Made by a program: the position numbers and the translations under genes
Notes under the pieces: model-generated
The model's database searches: none
What the model saw: the letters and a program-made list of their open reading frames with translations, nothing else
Told to the model about the DNA's origin: nothing
Assembly (NCBI GenBank): GCA_002083395.1
Contig: LWDH01000055.1
Span: forward strand, 1-64,000
DNA length: 64,000 nt
Direction: 5' to 3'
DNA from: Proteobacteria bacterium SG_bin4
GTDB lineage: Bacteria; Pseudomonadota; Gammaproteobacteria; Burkholderiales; Nitrosomonadaceae
Shown: positions 14,957-23,446 of the stretch, one piece after another
How the letters are laid out: each line of letters begins with the position of its first letter
Position numbering within the stretch: position 1 is the stretch's first letter

Positions 14957-15307
14957 TTACTTTTTTTTCCACTGTCCATCAATTTGAATCCAAGTTCCCG
15001 CAGGAACGGTTTTAAAGATTTCAGCCGCATATACCTTGGCCACTTGCTCAACATCAATACCTTGAGCAGCGGCTTTCTCTTGATAAATAGCCCGGCGTTT
15101 TACATTGATCGCATCCGCTTCCGCTTGAGCCTCGGGTTGCCGGGCAATGACATAGCCATTATAACCCTCGCCGATCGCACCTGAGGCACGGAGATCCTCA
15201 AGACTTTCCGCTTGGATCGGTGAGGTAAACAGTGTCAGGATCAATACAAAAGCGATCGTAAGGCTGGGTATTGGTTTCTTCAAATTTGTTGTCTCAATAG
15301 GCTGCAC
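14957..15307 (-). CDS. ydbL: YdbL-like DUF1318 periplasmic protein
   Basis: A 116-residue exported protein of the YdbL/DUF1318 family. A hydrophobic export signal (PSLTIAFVLILTLFTSPIQA) is followed by the family core: LRASGAIGEGYNGYVIA, a VKRRAIYQEKAAAQG segment and a C-terminal AGTWIQIDGQW. In E. coli the ydbH-ynbE-ydbL operon supports outer-membrane lipid homeostasis, YdbL acting as an accessory or chaperone of the YdbH-YnbE bridge. The gene order is the same here. The GTG at 15307 is preferred, with AAGGAGA 5-6 bases upstream; an ATG two bases away is in another frame. Confidence 0.88.
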   Translation of the reverse strand: MQPIETTNLKKPIPSLTIAFVLILTLFTSPIQAESLEDLRASGAIGEGYNGYVIARQPEAQAEADAINVKRRAIYQEKAAAQGIDVEQVAKVYAAEIFKTVPAGTWIQIDGQWKKK

Positions 15308-15331
15308 ATTAGTCTCCTTGTAATATTACTT

Positions 15332-15547
15332 CTAGAAGATGCCGGGATTGGCTGCAATATCTTTCTTGGCTTCTTCCTCAAGCTTGACCCGGATATCAGC
15401 ATCCAATTTGATATTCAAATTAATCGTGATGGGTTCCTGCGGCGATTCCACTTTGACTGTTGGCGCACAAGCTGTGATTACCAAACAGACAAGAATCAGG
15501 CTAACCTTAGCGATCACTATTTTAGCCACTTGATCAATGTTGCGCAT
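15332..15547 (-). CDS. ynbE: YnbE-like lipoprotein
   Basis: A 71-residue small lipoprotein. The signal LILVCLVITAC ends at a lipobox cysteine (about residue 27), followed by a short mature part with the family pattern VKVESPQEPITINLNIKLDA. YnbE is anchored in the outer membrane and continues the lipid-conducting beta-strand stack of YdbH. It is separated from ydbL by only 24 bases and follows ydbH, as in E. coli. AGGAG lies 7 bases before the ATG. Confidence 0.88.
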   Translation of the reverse strand: MRNIDQVAKIVIAKVSLILVCLVITACAPTVKVESPQEPITINLNIKLDADIRVKLEEEAKKDIAANPGIF

Positions 15548-15646
15548 GATTGCACTCCTTTTTTGTAATGAGCTCCTGTTGTACTTTTCGATGGGAGCCT
15601 GTTATGAACATTATGTACTCATGGCTACAATTTAGCGCCGCCTGAA

Positions 15647-18067
15647 TTAACGGAGTATGAATGAGCCGCGCAGAATTTCATGGGACAGGTTATACCCTTG
15701 GTTAATCGTTTGCAGAATTTTATCAATATCGGTTTCCAGTTTAATATTGAGCCGGAACGGCTGTCCATTTTTAACGTTGGGATTATTCCCCAATACCGAG
15801 AGTTTGACCACCAAATCATGCAAATCCGACTTATCAAGATTCAATGAAAGTTCTGTGTAATGAAACTCTTGCACCGCTTGCAGCAATAGATTCATTTCTT
15901 TCCCCGCAGCAGACAGCATTTTCGAGGCTTTATCCGATTTAAAGCGCAAAATTCCCGGTGATCTCGCAGCAAGGTGCCCGTTTGTAACCGTCAATACATT
16001 ATCTTTTAATGTGATCGGAATTTGACCATCCAATTGACCGCTTCCGGCCAACCCTTCGATCTTAATCAAATTGAAGAAGGTCTCGAGATCGATATCTTCG
16101 ATGCGAAGCAAAATATCGGTCTGTGCCGCCGCCGGATCAATAATCGTCGGCACCAAAGACACCATACCGTTGATCACGGAAAATTGCGCTTTTTGTATCG
16201 CCAGACGGGGTGGCGTCGTACCTTCGATATGATAAGAAATCAACACGTTCTCCAACGGAATTCCGGAATCAATCCGGCGGATCGTAATAGATTGATGCCG
16301 CGCACTGCTTAACGCGATTAAATTATCCAAATTGAGCAACACATTCAAATCGCTTAACTTTAAAGTTTCACGCGTCAGAGACAGATCCCGTATTTCGAAT
16401 TCGGCGCCGCTACTCTGCACACCATTCTTATCCCATCGGAGCTTTGCGTATGCATTAATTTTTCCACTGACATCTTGTAACTCTGCCAGGGGTGGCAAAA
16501 GATCACCGGGCTGCAAAGCACCAGGTAAAAAACTAAGCGGGACGATCTCTGCTTTCAGTTTGCCTTTGCCAGTATCAGCCGCATAATTTCCTGTCAGTTT
16601 GAAATAGTCCAACCCGGGTACGCCGCCCGAAAATGCCAGCGAATAAACAGCAGGTTCGCCGCTCTTAGCAATATCACGAATCGCGCCGGTAAAAGACATT
16701 GCCGCAAACAACGGTTCCGGCGCGAGGTGATGCAAGCGGCCGATCGCAAAACTTGCGACTTCGTCATCTTCCTGATCATTCAGGTGCAGAACAACCGAAA
16801 TATCAGACGCCTGCACCTGCGATGGCAAATGAACGGCCGCATCACTAATCGCCAATGTTCCCCGGTATTTCTCATCCGCTTCCAGTTCTCCATTCAGAGA
16901 AATTGTCCCAGGGTGAATCTGAACTTTGGGCAATTTTGAACCGGAGCGCTCATCTTGTAATGTCAAATTGGCAGGAAGAATCGAAACAGTATGCTTGAGC
17001 TTGAATCCATGTGTATCTTTCGCGAGTTCCAGATCAGCCCGATCGATAGAAAGGCCTTGAAAATCTCTGATTTGCAGGGGATACCCGGTATGGATTGCCC
17101 CCAATGTGACGCGCCCTGGTTCGCGCAATTCCATTTGCAAGGAAGATGGATCGAATTTGATCTGAACCGGAATGGAAACTGCGAGTTGCTCGAGTTTCAG
17201 TGTATCGGCAGTGACTTGACCGTCAACGATTCTGAAATCCACATCCCCCAGCATCGCATCGGATGATCTCTGCAACTCCCCGGACAGGGAAATTTCATCA
17301 AATGACAATTCGGAAGCGAATGTCCCTGCTTTTTGCAGCAACTGAATACCCGACAATGCTGTATTAGTCAGTATTTGCTGCGGTTGTAACGCTAAAAATG
17401 TAAAGGATGTTTCACTGGAGAAATTCGCGATTTTGGCTTCCGGTAAATCGAGCTTACCCTCCGAAACAATGGCTTTGCCCTGGAGATTCCCCTGAAGATC
17501 GAAAGCGGCTTTAAAAATTGTCGTCGCCTGAAAAAATGCAGCAGCAGTTGCCGCGCTCAAGTGTATCTCTTGCTTACCGGATTGTATCGCACCGATATGA
17601 CCGGATAGAGCCAGTGTGATGTCTCCCGCTGCGGTGCGCAGATAAATGGCGGCGTCGCTGAGATCTAATTCCGGCAGCCACGGTATGGAAATTTTTAATT
17701 GTGCAGCAGGCATCTGGGATTGTGGTATGTTGAAATTGAAAGCGCCATCAGTTAAATCGATAGTGACTTGCAGACCGCTGATTAAAACCGAAACCGGCTT
17801 TCCTGCCAGGAGATCTTGAAAATTCCACGCAATTTGAAGTCTCTTGAGGCGAAATTCGCTATTTTTCCCAGCCGCTATCTCCTGCAATTGCAGAGAATTA
17901 AAAGAAACGTCCGGAATTTCAATCGACTGTAACGGAAAACCGCGCTGACGCAATTGATCGCTGATAATTGCTTCAACAATGGCGTGGCGAAACAGATATA
18001 GCCCTGATACGGTTACGATCATAAGGCTGATGAACGCCAGCAATACGGCTTTTAGTAGTTTGCCCAT
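15647..18067 (-). CDS. ydbH: YdbH-like AsmA-family envelope lipid-transport protein
   Basis: An 806-residue inner-membrane-anchored periplasmic protein. One N-terminal membrane segment (about residues 7-26) is followed by long repetitive beta-structure with AsmA/TamB character, ending in a conserved domain (ISGKINAYAKLRW, GSGQLDGQIPITL, LNIKLETD) typical of YdbH (dicarboxylate-transport-like DUF). E. coli YdbH works redundantly with TamB and YhdP to move phospholipid to the outer membrane. It is the first gene of a three-gene operon with ynbE and ydbL; the 100-base gap to ynbE is the largest in the unit. Length is near the family norm (about 880 in E. coli). Confidence 0.87.
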   Translation of the reverse strand: MGKLLKAVLLAFISLMIVTVSGLYLFRHAIVEAIISDQLRQRGFPLQSIEIPDVSFNSLQLQEIAAGKNSEFRLKRLQIAWNFQDLLAGKPVSVLISGLQVTIDLTDGAFNFNIPQSQMPAAQLKISIPWLPELDLSDAAIYLRTAAGDITLALSGHIGAIQSGKQEIHLSAATAAAFFQATTIFKAAFDLQGNLQGKAIVSEGKLDLPEAKIANFSSETSFTFLALQPQQILTNTALSGIQLLQKAGTFASELSFDEISLSGELQRSSDAMLGDVDFRIVDGQVTADTLKLEQLAVSIPVQIKFDPSSLQMELREPGRVTLGAIHTGYPLQIRDFQGLSIDRADLELAKDTHGFKLKHTVSILPANLTLQDERSGSKLPKVQIHPGTISLNGELEADEKYRGTLAISDAAVHLPSQVQASDISVVLHLNDQEDDEVASFAIGRLHHLAPEPLFAAMSFTGAIRDIAKSGEPAVYSLAFSGGVPGLDYFKLTGNYAADTGKGKLKAEIVPLSFLPGALQPGDLLPPLAELQDVSGKINAYAKLRWDKNGVQSSGAEFEIRDLSLTRETLKLSDLNVLLNLDNLIALSSARHQSITIRRIDSGIPLENVLISYHIEGTTPPRLAIQKAQFSVINGMVSLVPTIIDPAAAQTDILLRIEDIDLETFFNLIKIEGLAGSGQLDGQIPITLKDNVLTVTNGHLAARSPGILRFKSDKASKMLSAAGKEMNLLLQAVQEFHYTELSLNLDKSDLHDLVVKLSVLGNNPNVKNGQPFRLNIKLETDIDKILQTINQGYNLSHEILRGSFILR

Positions 18068-18331
18068 TGAATGGATTAAAATAATGGCCGTGAAATTTCT
18101 TTTAATTTATCGTGATTGATCACATTCCAATTTCCGGAAAAGCCTTAATCTACAACCCACAAGAAATTTTCTTGAATCTTGATGTGAAGCGCTGCAATCG
18201 CGCAATAGAGTTTGACAGTATCGAAGAAGTTAACAAACCTTGCAACAAGGATTTTACAAACCCTGTGCGGTTTATCACACAGACTTGACTGATTTCAGGA
18301 ATTTATAAATGTTTATCGTCGCTGACATGCC

Positions 18332-20185
18332 ATGCTAACGATCCAGTCGTTGACTTACTTGCAAAACGGTGTCCCGCTGTTGGAAAACTGTTATCTGCAA
18401 ATTTTTGCCAATCAGCGTATCGGCCTGGTCGGCCGGAATGGTTGTGGAAAATCCACATTATTCAAGTTAATCCGGGGTGTTATCAAACCGGATAACGGCG
18501 AGGTAAGCATGCAATCGGGCAAGACAATTGCTTTTGTTGAGCAGGAGATCATCAATTCCGAGTTGCCTGCAATAGAATTTGTGTTGGACGGCGATGTTGA
18601 ATTGCGGCAGGTCGAAAGCATATTGTCGCGGGCACAACACGATACTGCCTGGTTTGAAGCGCAGCAGCGTTATGAAGCGATCGGCGGTTACACCGCTCGA
18701 TCACGGGCGGCGCAGCTACTCAATGGGTTAGGGTTCGAGAATTCGGCGCTGGAACGTACAGTCAACCATTTTTCAGGTGGCTGGCGGATGCGTTTGAATC
18801 TTGCGAGAGCATTGATGCACCGCGCCGATCTGCTGCTGCTTGACGAACCGACAAATCACCTGGATCTGGAAGCAATTCTTTGGTTGGAACAATATTTATT
18901 GCGCTATCCGGGCAGTTTGATGGTGGTATCCCATGATCGCGAATTTCTCAACACCTGCGTTAATCGCATTGCCAGCATTCATAACCGCTCAATTGAAACT
19001 TATAGCGGCAACTATGACGATTTTGAACGCGCCCGTGCGGAACATCTGGCGCAACAAAATCAGGCTTGGCAACTGCAGCAAAAACAGATTGCACACATGG
19101 AAGATTTCGTGCGGCGTTTTCGCGCCAAGGCAACCAAAGCCAAACAAGCACAGAGCCGCATCAAAGCCCTGGAACGTTTGGTGCGCCTTGCACCAGCTCA
19201 TGTGCAAGACGGTCATTTCGATCTTGAAATAGAAGCGCCTGAACGAAGCCCTGATGTTCTGCTACGCATTAAAAATATCAGCTTCGGCTACAGCAATGTC
19301 ATGTTATTCCAACAGGTTCACCTTACGTTGCAAGCGGGTTCGAGGATTGCCCTCATGGGCCCCAACGGCGCTGGAAAGTCGACATTTATTAAATTGCTGA
19401 CCGGGGAGATAAAACCGCTCTCCGGCACTTTGGAACACGCGGAAAATATTCAAATTGGATATTTCGCACAACATCAATTAGAAAATCTGGATGGTTCGAA
19501 AACACCGCTGCAACATCTGCAGAAAATCGCGCCACTGCGAACCGAACTGGAATTACGAACTTTTCTGGGACGGTTCGGGTTGGGCGGCGATAGCGAGAAT
19601 CGCCCGGCTGGCAGTTTCTCCGGTGGTGAAAAAAGCCGGTTGGCACTGGCCATGCTCGCCTGGCAAAAGCCGCATTTATTGTTGCTGGATGAACCGACTA
19701 ACCACCTGGATTTGGATATGCGCGACGCACTGACGCTGGCGCTAGAAAATTATACCGGCGCGGTCATATTGGTGTCGCATGACAGGAGTCTGGTACGTGC
19801 AGTGGCCGATGAATTGTGGCTGGTCGCAGACGGCAAAATACAGCTACTGGATGGCGATCTGGAGAAATATAAAAATTGGCTGGAAACCCGTCGCGCAGCG
19901 GAAGAAACAAAAACGAAACCTGCACTGCCGCCAAAACAATCCCAGACTGCGGCCAAACCAAACAAAAAATCACTGTTGTCGAAACAATCAAAACTTGAGG
20001 CAGCCTTAGCAAGCGCACAACAAGAATTATCCGAGATAAACCGGCGGTTAGCGGATCCGGCTACTTATGCGAATTGCCCGCGGGAAGAAATTGACCGACT
20101 TAATGCAGTTTACTCGGCGCTTGAGAAAAAAATAGCGGATCTGGAAGAAAGTTGGCTTGAGCTGGAATCAGCCCTGGAAGAATAA
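18332..20185 (+). CDS. yheS: ABC-F family ATPase, YheS type
   Basis: A 617-residue soluble protein with two ABC ATPase domains and no membrane part. The first has GRNGCGKST (about residues 35-43), the signature FSGGWRMRLNLARAL and LLLLDEPTNHLD; the second GPNGAGKST (about 347-355), FSGGEKSRLALAML and LLLLDEPTNHLD. The linker RRFRAKATKAKQAQSRIKALERL fits the P-site tRNA interaction motif of ABC-F proteins. The C-terminal ~80 residues are charged coiled coil. Overall it is closest to E. coli YheS by motif wording, a ribosome-associated factor that helps at arrest sites. It converges on fliE, with 25 bases between the stops. Confidence 0.92.
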   Translation: MLTIQSLTYLQNGVPLLENCYLQIFANQRIGLVGRNGCGKSTLFKLIRGVIKPDNGEVSMQSGKTIAFVEQEIINSELPAIEFVLDGDVELRQVESILSRAQHDTAWFEAQQRYEAIGGYTARSRAAQLLNGLGFENSALERTVNHFSGGWRMRLNLARALMHRADLLLLDEPTNHLDLEAILWLEQYLLRYPGSLMVVSHDREFLNTCVNRIASIHNRSIETYSGNYDDFERARAEHLAQQNQAWQLQQKQIAHMEDFVRRFRAKATKAKQAQSRIKALERLVRLAPAHVQDGHFDLEIEAPERSPDVLLRIKNISFGYSNVMLFQQVHLTLQAGSRIALMGPNGAGKSTFIKLLTGEIKPLSGTLEHAENIQIGYFAQHQLENLDGSKTPLQHLQKIAPLRTELELRTFLGRFGLGGDSENRPAGSFSGGEKSRLALAMLAWQKPHLLLLDEPTNHLDLDMRDALTLALENYTGAVILVSHDRSLVRAVADELWLVADGKIQLLDGDLEKYKNWLETRRAAEETKTKPALPPKQSQTAAKPNKKSLLSKQSKLEAALASAQQELSEINRRLADPATYANCPREEIDRLNAVYSALEKKIADLEESWLELESALEE

Positions 20186-20209
20186 GTCAACGGCATAAGC
20201 CGCTACGGA

Positions 20210-20533
20210 TCAGACCTGCATATTCATGATTTCCTGGTAGGCGGTGACTAATTTATTCCGTACCTGGACCATGGACTGAAACGACACATTGGCTTTTTGC
20301 AGGGAAATCATTACTTCATGCAAATCGACATTGGCTTGATCACTGACAAATTGTTCAGTCATTCTGTCCGCATTCTGTTGCGATTTATTGACCTGATCGA
20401 CCGCCGCCTTCAGCTTTTCGCTAAAATCAACGCTTGCAACCTCATCGCTTTTCGGTTGTTTCTTAACCCCGGAAGCCAGCTCTGAAGCTGCTTGCAGTTG
20501 CTGCAATATATTGTCAATCCCTGATTTATCCAT
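20210..20533 (-). CDS. fliE: Flagellar hook-basal body protein FliE
   Basis: A 107-residue component joining the MS ring to the proximal rod. The conserved C-terminal half (NVDLHEVMISLQKANVSFQSMVQVRNKLVTAYQEIMNMQV) is unmistakable. The N-terminal half is polar and variable, as usual. It is the last gene of a minus-strand unit behind the flagellar response regulator (97 bases away), divergent from fliF-R. TAGGGAT precedes the ATG at 20533. Confidence 0.95.
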   Translation of the reverse strand: MDKSGIDNILQQLQAASELASGVKKQPKSDEVASVDFSEKLKAAVDQVNKSQQNADRMTEQFVSDQANVDLHEVMISLQKANVSFQSMVQVRNKLVTAYQEIMNMQV

Positions 20534-20629
20534 GATTTATCCCTACGCGCATCTTAAAAGCACCGGCAACCCCTAATCCGGCTGAAAATTCTATCAAATC
20601 AAGTTTATCTGTCTATAGGAAAATGATAG

Positions 20630-21958
20630 TTAACTTGTCATGCGATACTGCTGTAATTTGTATCGTAATGTTCTTTCCGAAATTCCGAGCTTCTTAACGG
20701 CCAGTTTCCGGGAACCATTAACCGCAGCCAATGTTTCCAAAATATGTTTTCGTTCCAGCGATTTAATATCTGCTTCCGCTGCTGGCTCAGCTGTTTGATT
20801 TTTTGCCTCAGCTATCTCGGCAATTTCATTTGCCGCCACCGGCAAATGAATATGTTCCGCATCAATCCGGTTGTCTGTCGCCAGAATCATCGCTCGCTGC
20901 ATGACATTTTCCAATTCCCGCACGTTGCCGGGCCAGGCATATCGGATCAGTTTATCAATGGCTGTCGGAGTCATCCTGTACGCCGGTTTATCTGTATTGG
21001 AAGAACTGACAGACAGCGCACGAAGTGCCAAAGGCTCGATGTCCAAAGGTCTTTCGCGCAATGGCGGAATTTCGATCGGAAACACATTGAGACGATAATA
21101 GAGATCTTCGCGAAACCGGCCGCTTTTAACCATCGCCGGCATATCGCGGTTTGATGTTGCCAGCACCCGGATATCCAGCTTAATCGTTTTGTGCCCGCCG
21201 ACTCTCTCAACTTCCCTTTCTTGCAGCACTCGCAGCAATTTTGCCTGCAGTTCCAGCGGCATCTCTGAAATTTCATCCAGCAATAACGTGCCGCCCTCCG
21301 CCTGCTCGAATTTTCCCGGCTGAGCCTGCGAAGCTCCGGTAAACGCGCCTTTTTCGTAACCGAATAAAGTCGCCTCGAGTAAATTTTCCGGGATAGCAGC
21401 ACAATTGATTGCGACAAATGGCTTAGCCGAACGTGAAGAATGCAGGTGAATGAACCGGGCTATTACCTCCTTGCCGCAACCACTCTCGCCTGTCAGCAAC
21501 ACCGTCGCAGGCGATTGCGCAACACGCCGGGCAAGCGCTAACAACGATCGTGTCCGCGGATCTTTGGCGACTACTTTATCATCTTGTTCAATCTCCGGCA
21601 GCGCATGGCGCTTGACATGCGCTAAAAGGCTTCCTGGATCAAACGGTTTTAGCAAATAATCGCACGCCCCGGTTTGCATTGCAGCCACTGCCCGCTTGAC
21701 GTCGCCATAGGCAGTCATTAACAAAACCGGCAATTCCGGCTCAAATGCTTTAATTTCCTGTAGTAGCGCAAACCCGTCGATGGGCTTCATTTGCACATCG
21801 CTGACAACCATCCCGATCTGATGCTCTTGAAGTATTTTCATTGCATCAACACCATTAGATGCAGCCCGCGTCTGATAACCGGATAGTTTCAGGGTAGCGC
21901 ATATTGCCTCTTGTAAATCCTGGTCATCTTCTACCACCAGAATCGGCAGTGTTTTCAT
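20630..21958 (-). CDS. flrC: Sigma-54-dependent flagellar response regulator (FlrC/FleR type)
   Basis: A 442-residue NtrC-family activator. It has a receiver domain (about residues 1-120; phospho-acceptor Asp in VVSDVQMKPIDG, Lys in LLKPFD), an AAA+ domain (about 135-365; Walker A GESGCGKE, sigma-54 contact loop GAFTGA, Walker B GGTLLLDEIS) and a C-terminal Fis-type helix-turn-helix (LAVKKLGISERTLRYKLQQY). Receiver phosphorylation should let it open sigma-54 promoters of middle flagellar genes. Its stop-to-start partner, a soluble histidine kinase, lies immediately upstream with 3 bases between. The flagellar role is inferred from position next to fliE and fliF. Confidence 0.88.
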   Translation of the reverse strand: MKTLPILVVEDDQDLQEAICATLKLSGYQTRAASNGVDAMKILQEHQIGMVVSDVQMKPIDGFALLQEIKAFEPELPVLLMTAYGDVKRAVAAMQTGACDYLLKPFDPGSLLAHVKRHALPEIEQDDKVVAKDPRTRSLLALARRVAQSPATVLLTGESGCGKEVIARFIHLHSSRSAKPFVAINCAAIPENLLEATLFGYEKGAFTGASQAQPGKFEQAEGGTLLLDEISEMPLELQAKLLRVLQEREVERVGGHKTIKLDIRVLATSNRDMPAMVKSGRFREDLYYRLNVFPIEIPPLRERPLDIEPLALRALSVSSSNTDKPAYRMTPTAIDKLIRYAWPGNVRELENVMQRAMILATDNRIDAEHIHLPVAANEIAEIAEAKNQTAEPAAEADIKSLERKHILETLAAVNGSRKLAVKKLGISERTLRYKLQQYRMTS

Positions 21959-21961
21959 ACA

Positions 21962-23152
21962 TTAGTCTCCTTTGCTTCTGGGCAGATGCACGATAAATTC
22001 AGTTCCCGTGTCAGGCGTAGAATGAATCTGGATGCTGCCGCCCATTGACTGAATCACACCCCTGGCAATTGCCAAACCAAGTCCGGTACCTTCTGATCGG
22101 GTAGTAAAAAAAGGCTCGAACAACCTTTCCTGCAGTGACGAATCAATTCCAGGACCGGTGTCATGAACACTCAGGATAACGCGCCCCTTTTCCAAGCTGG
22201 CGGAAAGTGAAATCACACCACCGGCCGGTGTTGCCTGGACAGCGTTTTCGAGAAGATTCATCAATGCTCCGAACAGTGCCGGTCGATCCGTCATGATCTT
22301 TTCAGATCCGCAACAATCCGACATATTCAACTGCAGTTTCTTTTGCTTTACCTGCGGCTCAATGACTTGCTGCAACTCTGCTATCAGACTGGTTATCTCA
22401 ACCGCTTCAAGTTGATTTGACTCGCCTTTTACAAAACGGAGCATGTCTTTGGTTAATTGCTCCAAATGCAGTAAGCGCTCGATTGTTTTCGCTGCAAATT
22501 TTTGCCGCTCACTGGAAGTCAGCGCATCGCTACCGAGATGGTTCGCATAAATGAGCGCGGTTGATAGCGGCGTACGCAGTTGATGCGCGAGATTCGCCGC
22601 CATTTCCCCCATAGCAGTCAACCGCTGATTTCGTCTGAACTGTTCCTGCAAGGCATAAGCGTCTGTGATGTCATTGATGAGCAGGATTCTTCTGCCAAGC
22701 GTATCCGCGGCGCTACTTTCTACACGAATCCGGCGAGACTCTGAAGGTTTATCCGATTTGATCAGCCACTCATTGACGAGCATCGTAGCTATTAAGCGTT
22801 CCTGAACGACCCGACTCCACTCCAGACCAAGCAAAGGTTCTCCCAGCAAGCTGATGGCTGCGGGATTTACTTGTTCAATACATTCCTGCGCGTTCAATGC
22901 GACAACCCCTCCCGGCAGTGCATTTAACAACAACCCCAATCGTTGCGACAGATTCTCTTTAGCAACCAGTTGCTTATGCAGTTCTCCATTGGCAAGCGCT
23001 AATTCCCGGGTCAGGTGCGCAACTTGACCCTGCAATTCCTGATAAACGCTCGACAACTGCTCGGAGACCTCGTTAAAAGCCGCAAATGCGCGTTGCAACT
23101 GCGCTTGATCATCAGATATATTATTGATTTTGCTAATTTTATTTATCTGCAC
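21962..23152 (-). CDS. flrB: Soluble flagellar sensor histidine kinase (FlrB/FleS type)
   Basis: A 396-residue cytoplasmic kinase without membrane segments. It has an N-terminal coiled coil (about residues 15-70), a PAS domain (about 72-165; LNALPGGVVALNAQECIEQVN), HisKA with the phosphorylated His in AANLAHQLRTPLSTA (about 195) and an HATPase domain with N, G1, F and G2 boxes (NLLENAVQATPAGG, DTGPGI, EPFFTTRSEGTGLGLAI). It should phosphorylate the adjacent sigma-54 activator. The cognate signal is probably the state of basal-body assembly, as for FlrB and FleS, inferred from the family. Confidence 0.87.
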   Translation of the reverse strand: MQINKISKINNISDDQAQLQRAFAAFNEVSEQLSSVYQELQGQVAHLTRELALANGELHKQLVAKENLSQRLGLLLNALPGGVVALNAQECIEQVNPAAISLLGEPLLGLEWSRVVQERLIATMLVNEWLIKSDKPSESRRIRVESSAADTLGRRILLINDITDAYALQEQFRRNQRLTAMGEMAANLAHQLRTPLSTALIYANHLGSDALTSSERQKFAAKTIERLLHLEQLTKDMLRFVKGESNQLEAVEITSLIAELQQVIEPQVKQKKLQLNMSDCCGSEKIMTDRPALFGALMNLLENAVQATPAGGVISLSASLEKGRVILSVHDTGPGIDSSLQERLFEPFFTTRSEGTGLGLAIARGVIQSMGGSIQIHSTPDTGTEFIVHLPRSKGD

Positions 23153-23446
23153 GAAATTTTAATTCAGTGAGTAGAAACTAACTGTAGCTTAGCATTGAAG
23201 ACTATCCCGCTATTGATGCGAATAAGGCGGACAAACCTATTCTTTTTAAACAATCAGAACTTACAAATTTGCCGATAATCATCAATTCTAAAAAGTCTAT
23301 TAAGACTGAAAGATTGACAGCCAATTTTTTTACGGCAGCGCAATAGCAAGATTGAGGATTCCAGTTCGATAGATAAAGCCTATTTTCGAACGAACTGGAT
23401 TTTCCATATTGAACGGAAGTTGAGCATTTAAGCAGGAGAGCAGCGC
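23153..23446. promoter_or_regulatory. Divergent control region of the flagellar genes
   Basis: A 293-base AT-rich gap separating the two-component/fliE unit (minus) from fliF-R (plus). A perfect GCCGATAA, the -10 element of sigma-28 flagellar promoters, occurs at 23271-23278 facing fliF, but the TAAA at 23247-23250 is 20 bases away rather than 15, so the promoter is doubtful. No clear sigma-54 box was found. An inverted repeat (CCAGTTCG...CGAACTGG, 23371-23400 region) may bind a regulator. A GTG start with AGGAGAG opens fliF. Confidence 0.4.

Noticed and set aside
20534..20629. Sigma-54 promoter before fliE (GG-N10-GC)
   Set aside because: GGATTAGGGGTTGC fits the spacing but not the TGGCAC/TTGCA consensus well enough.
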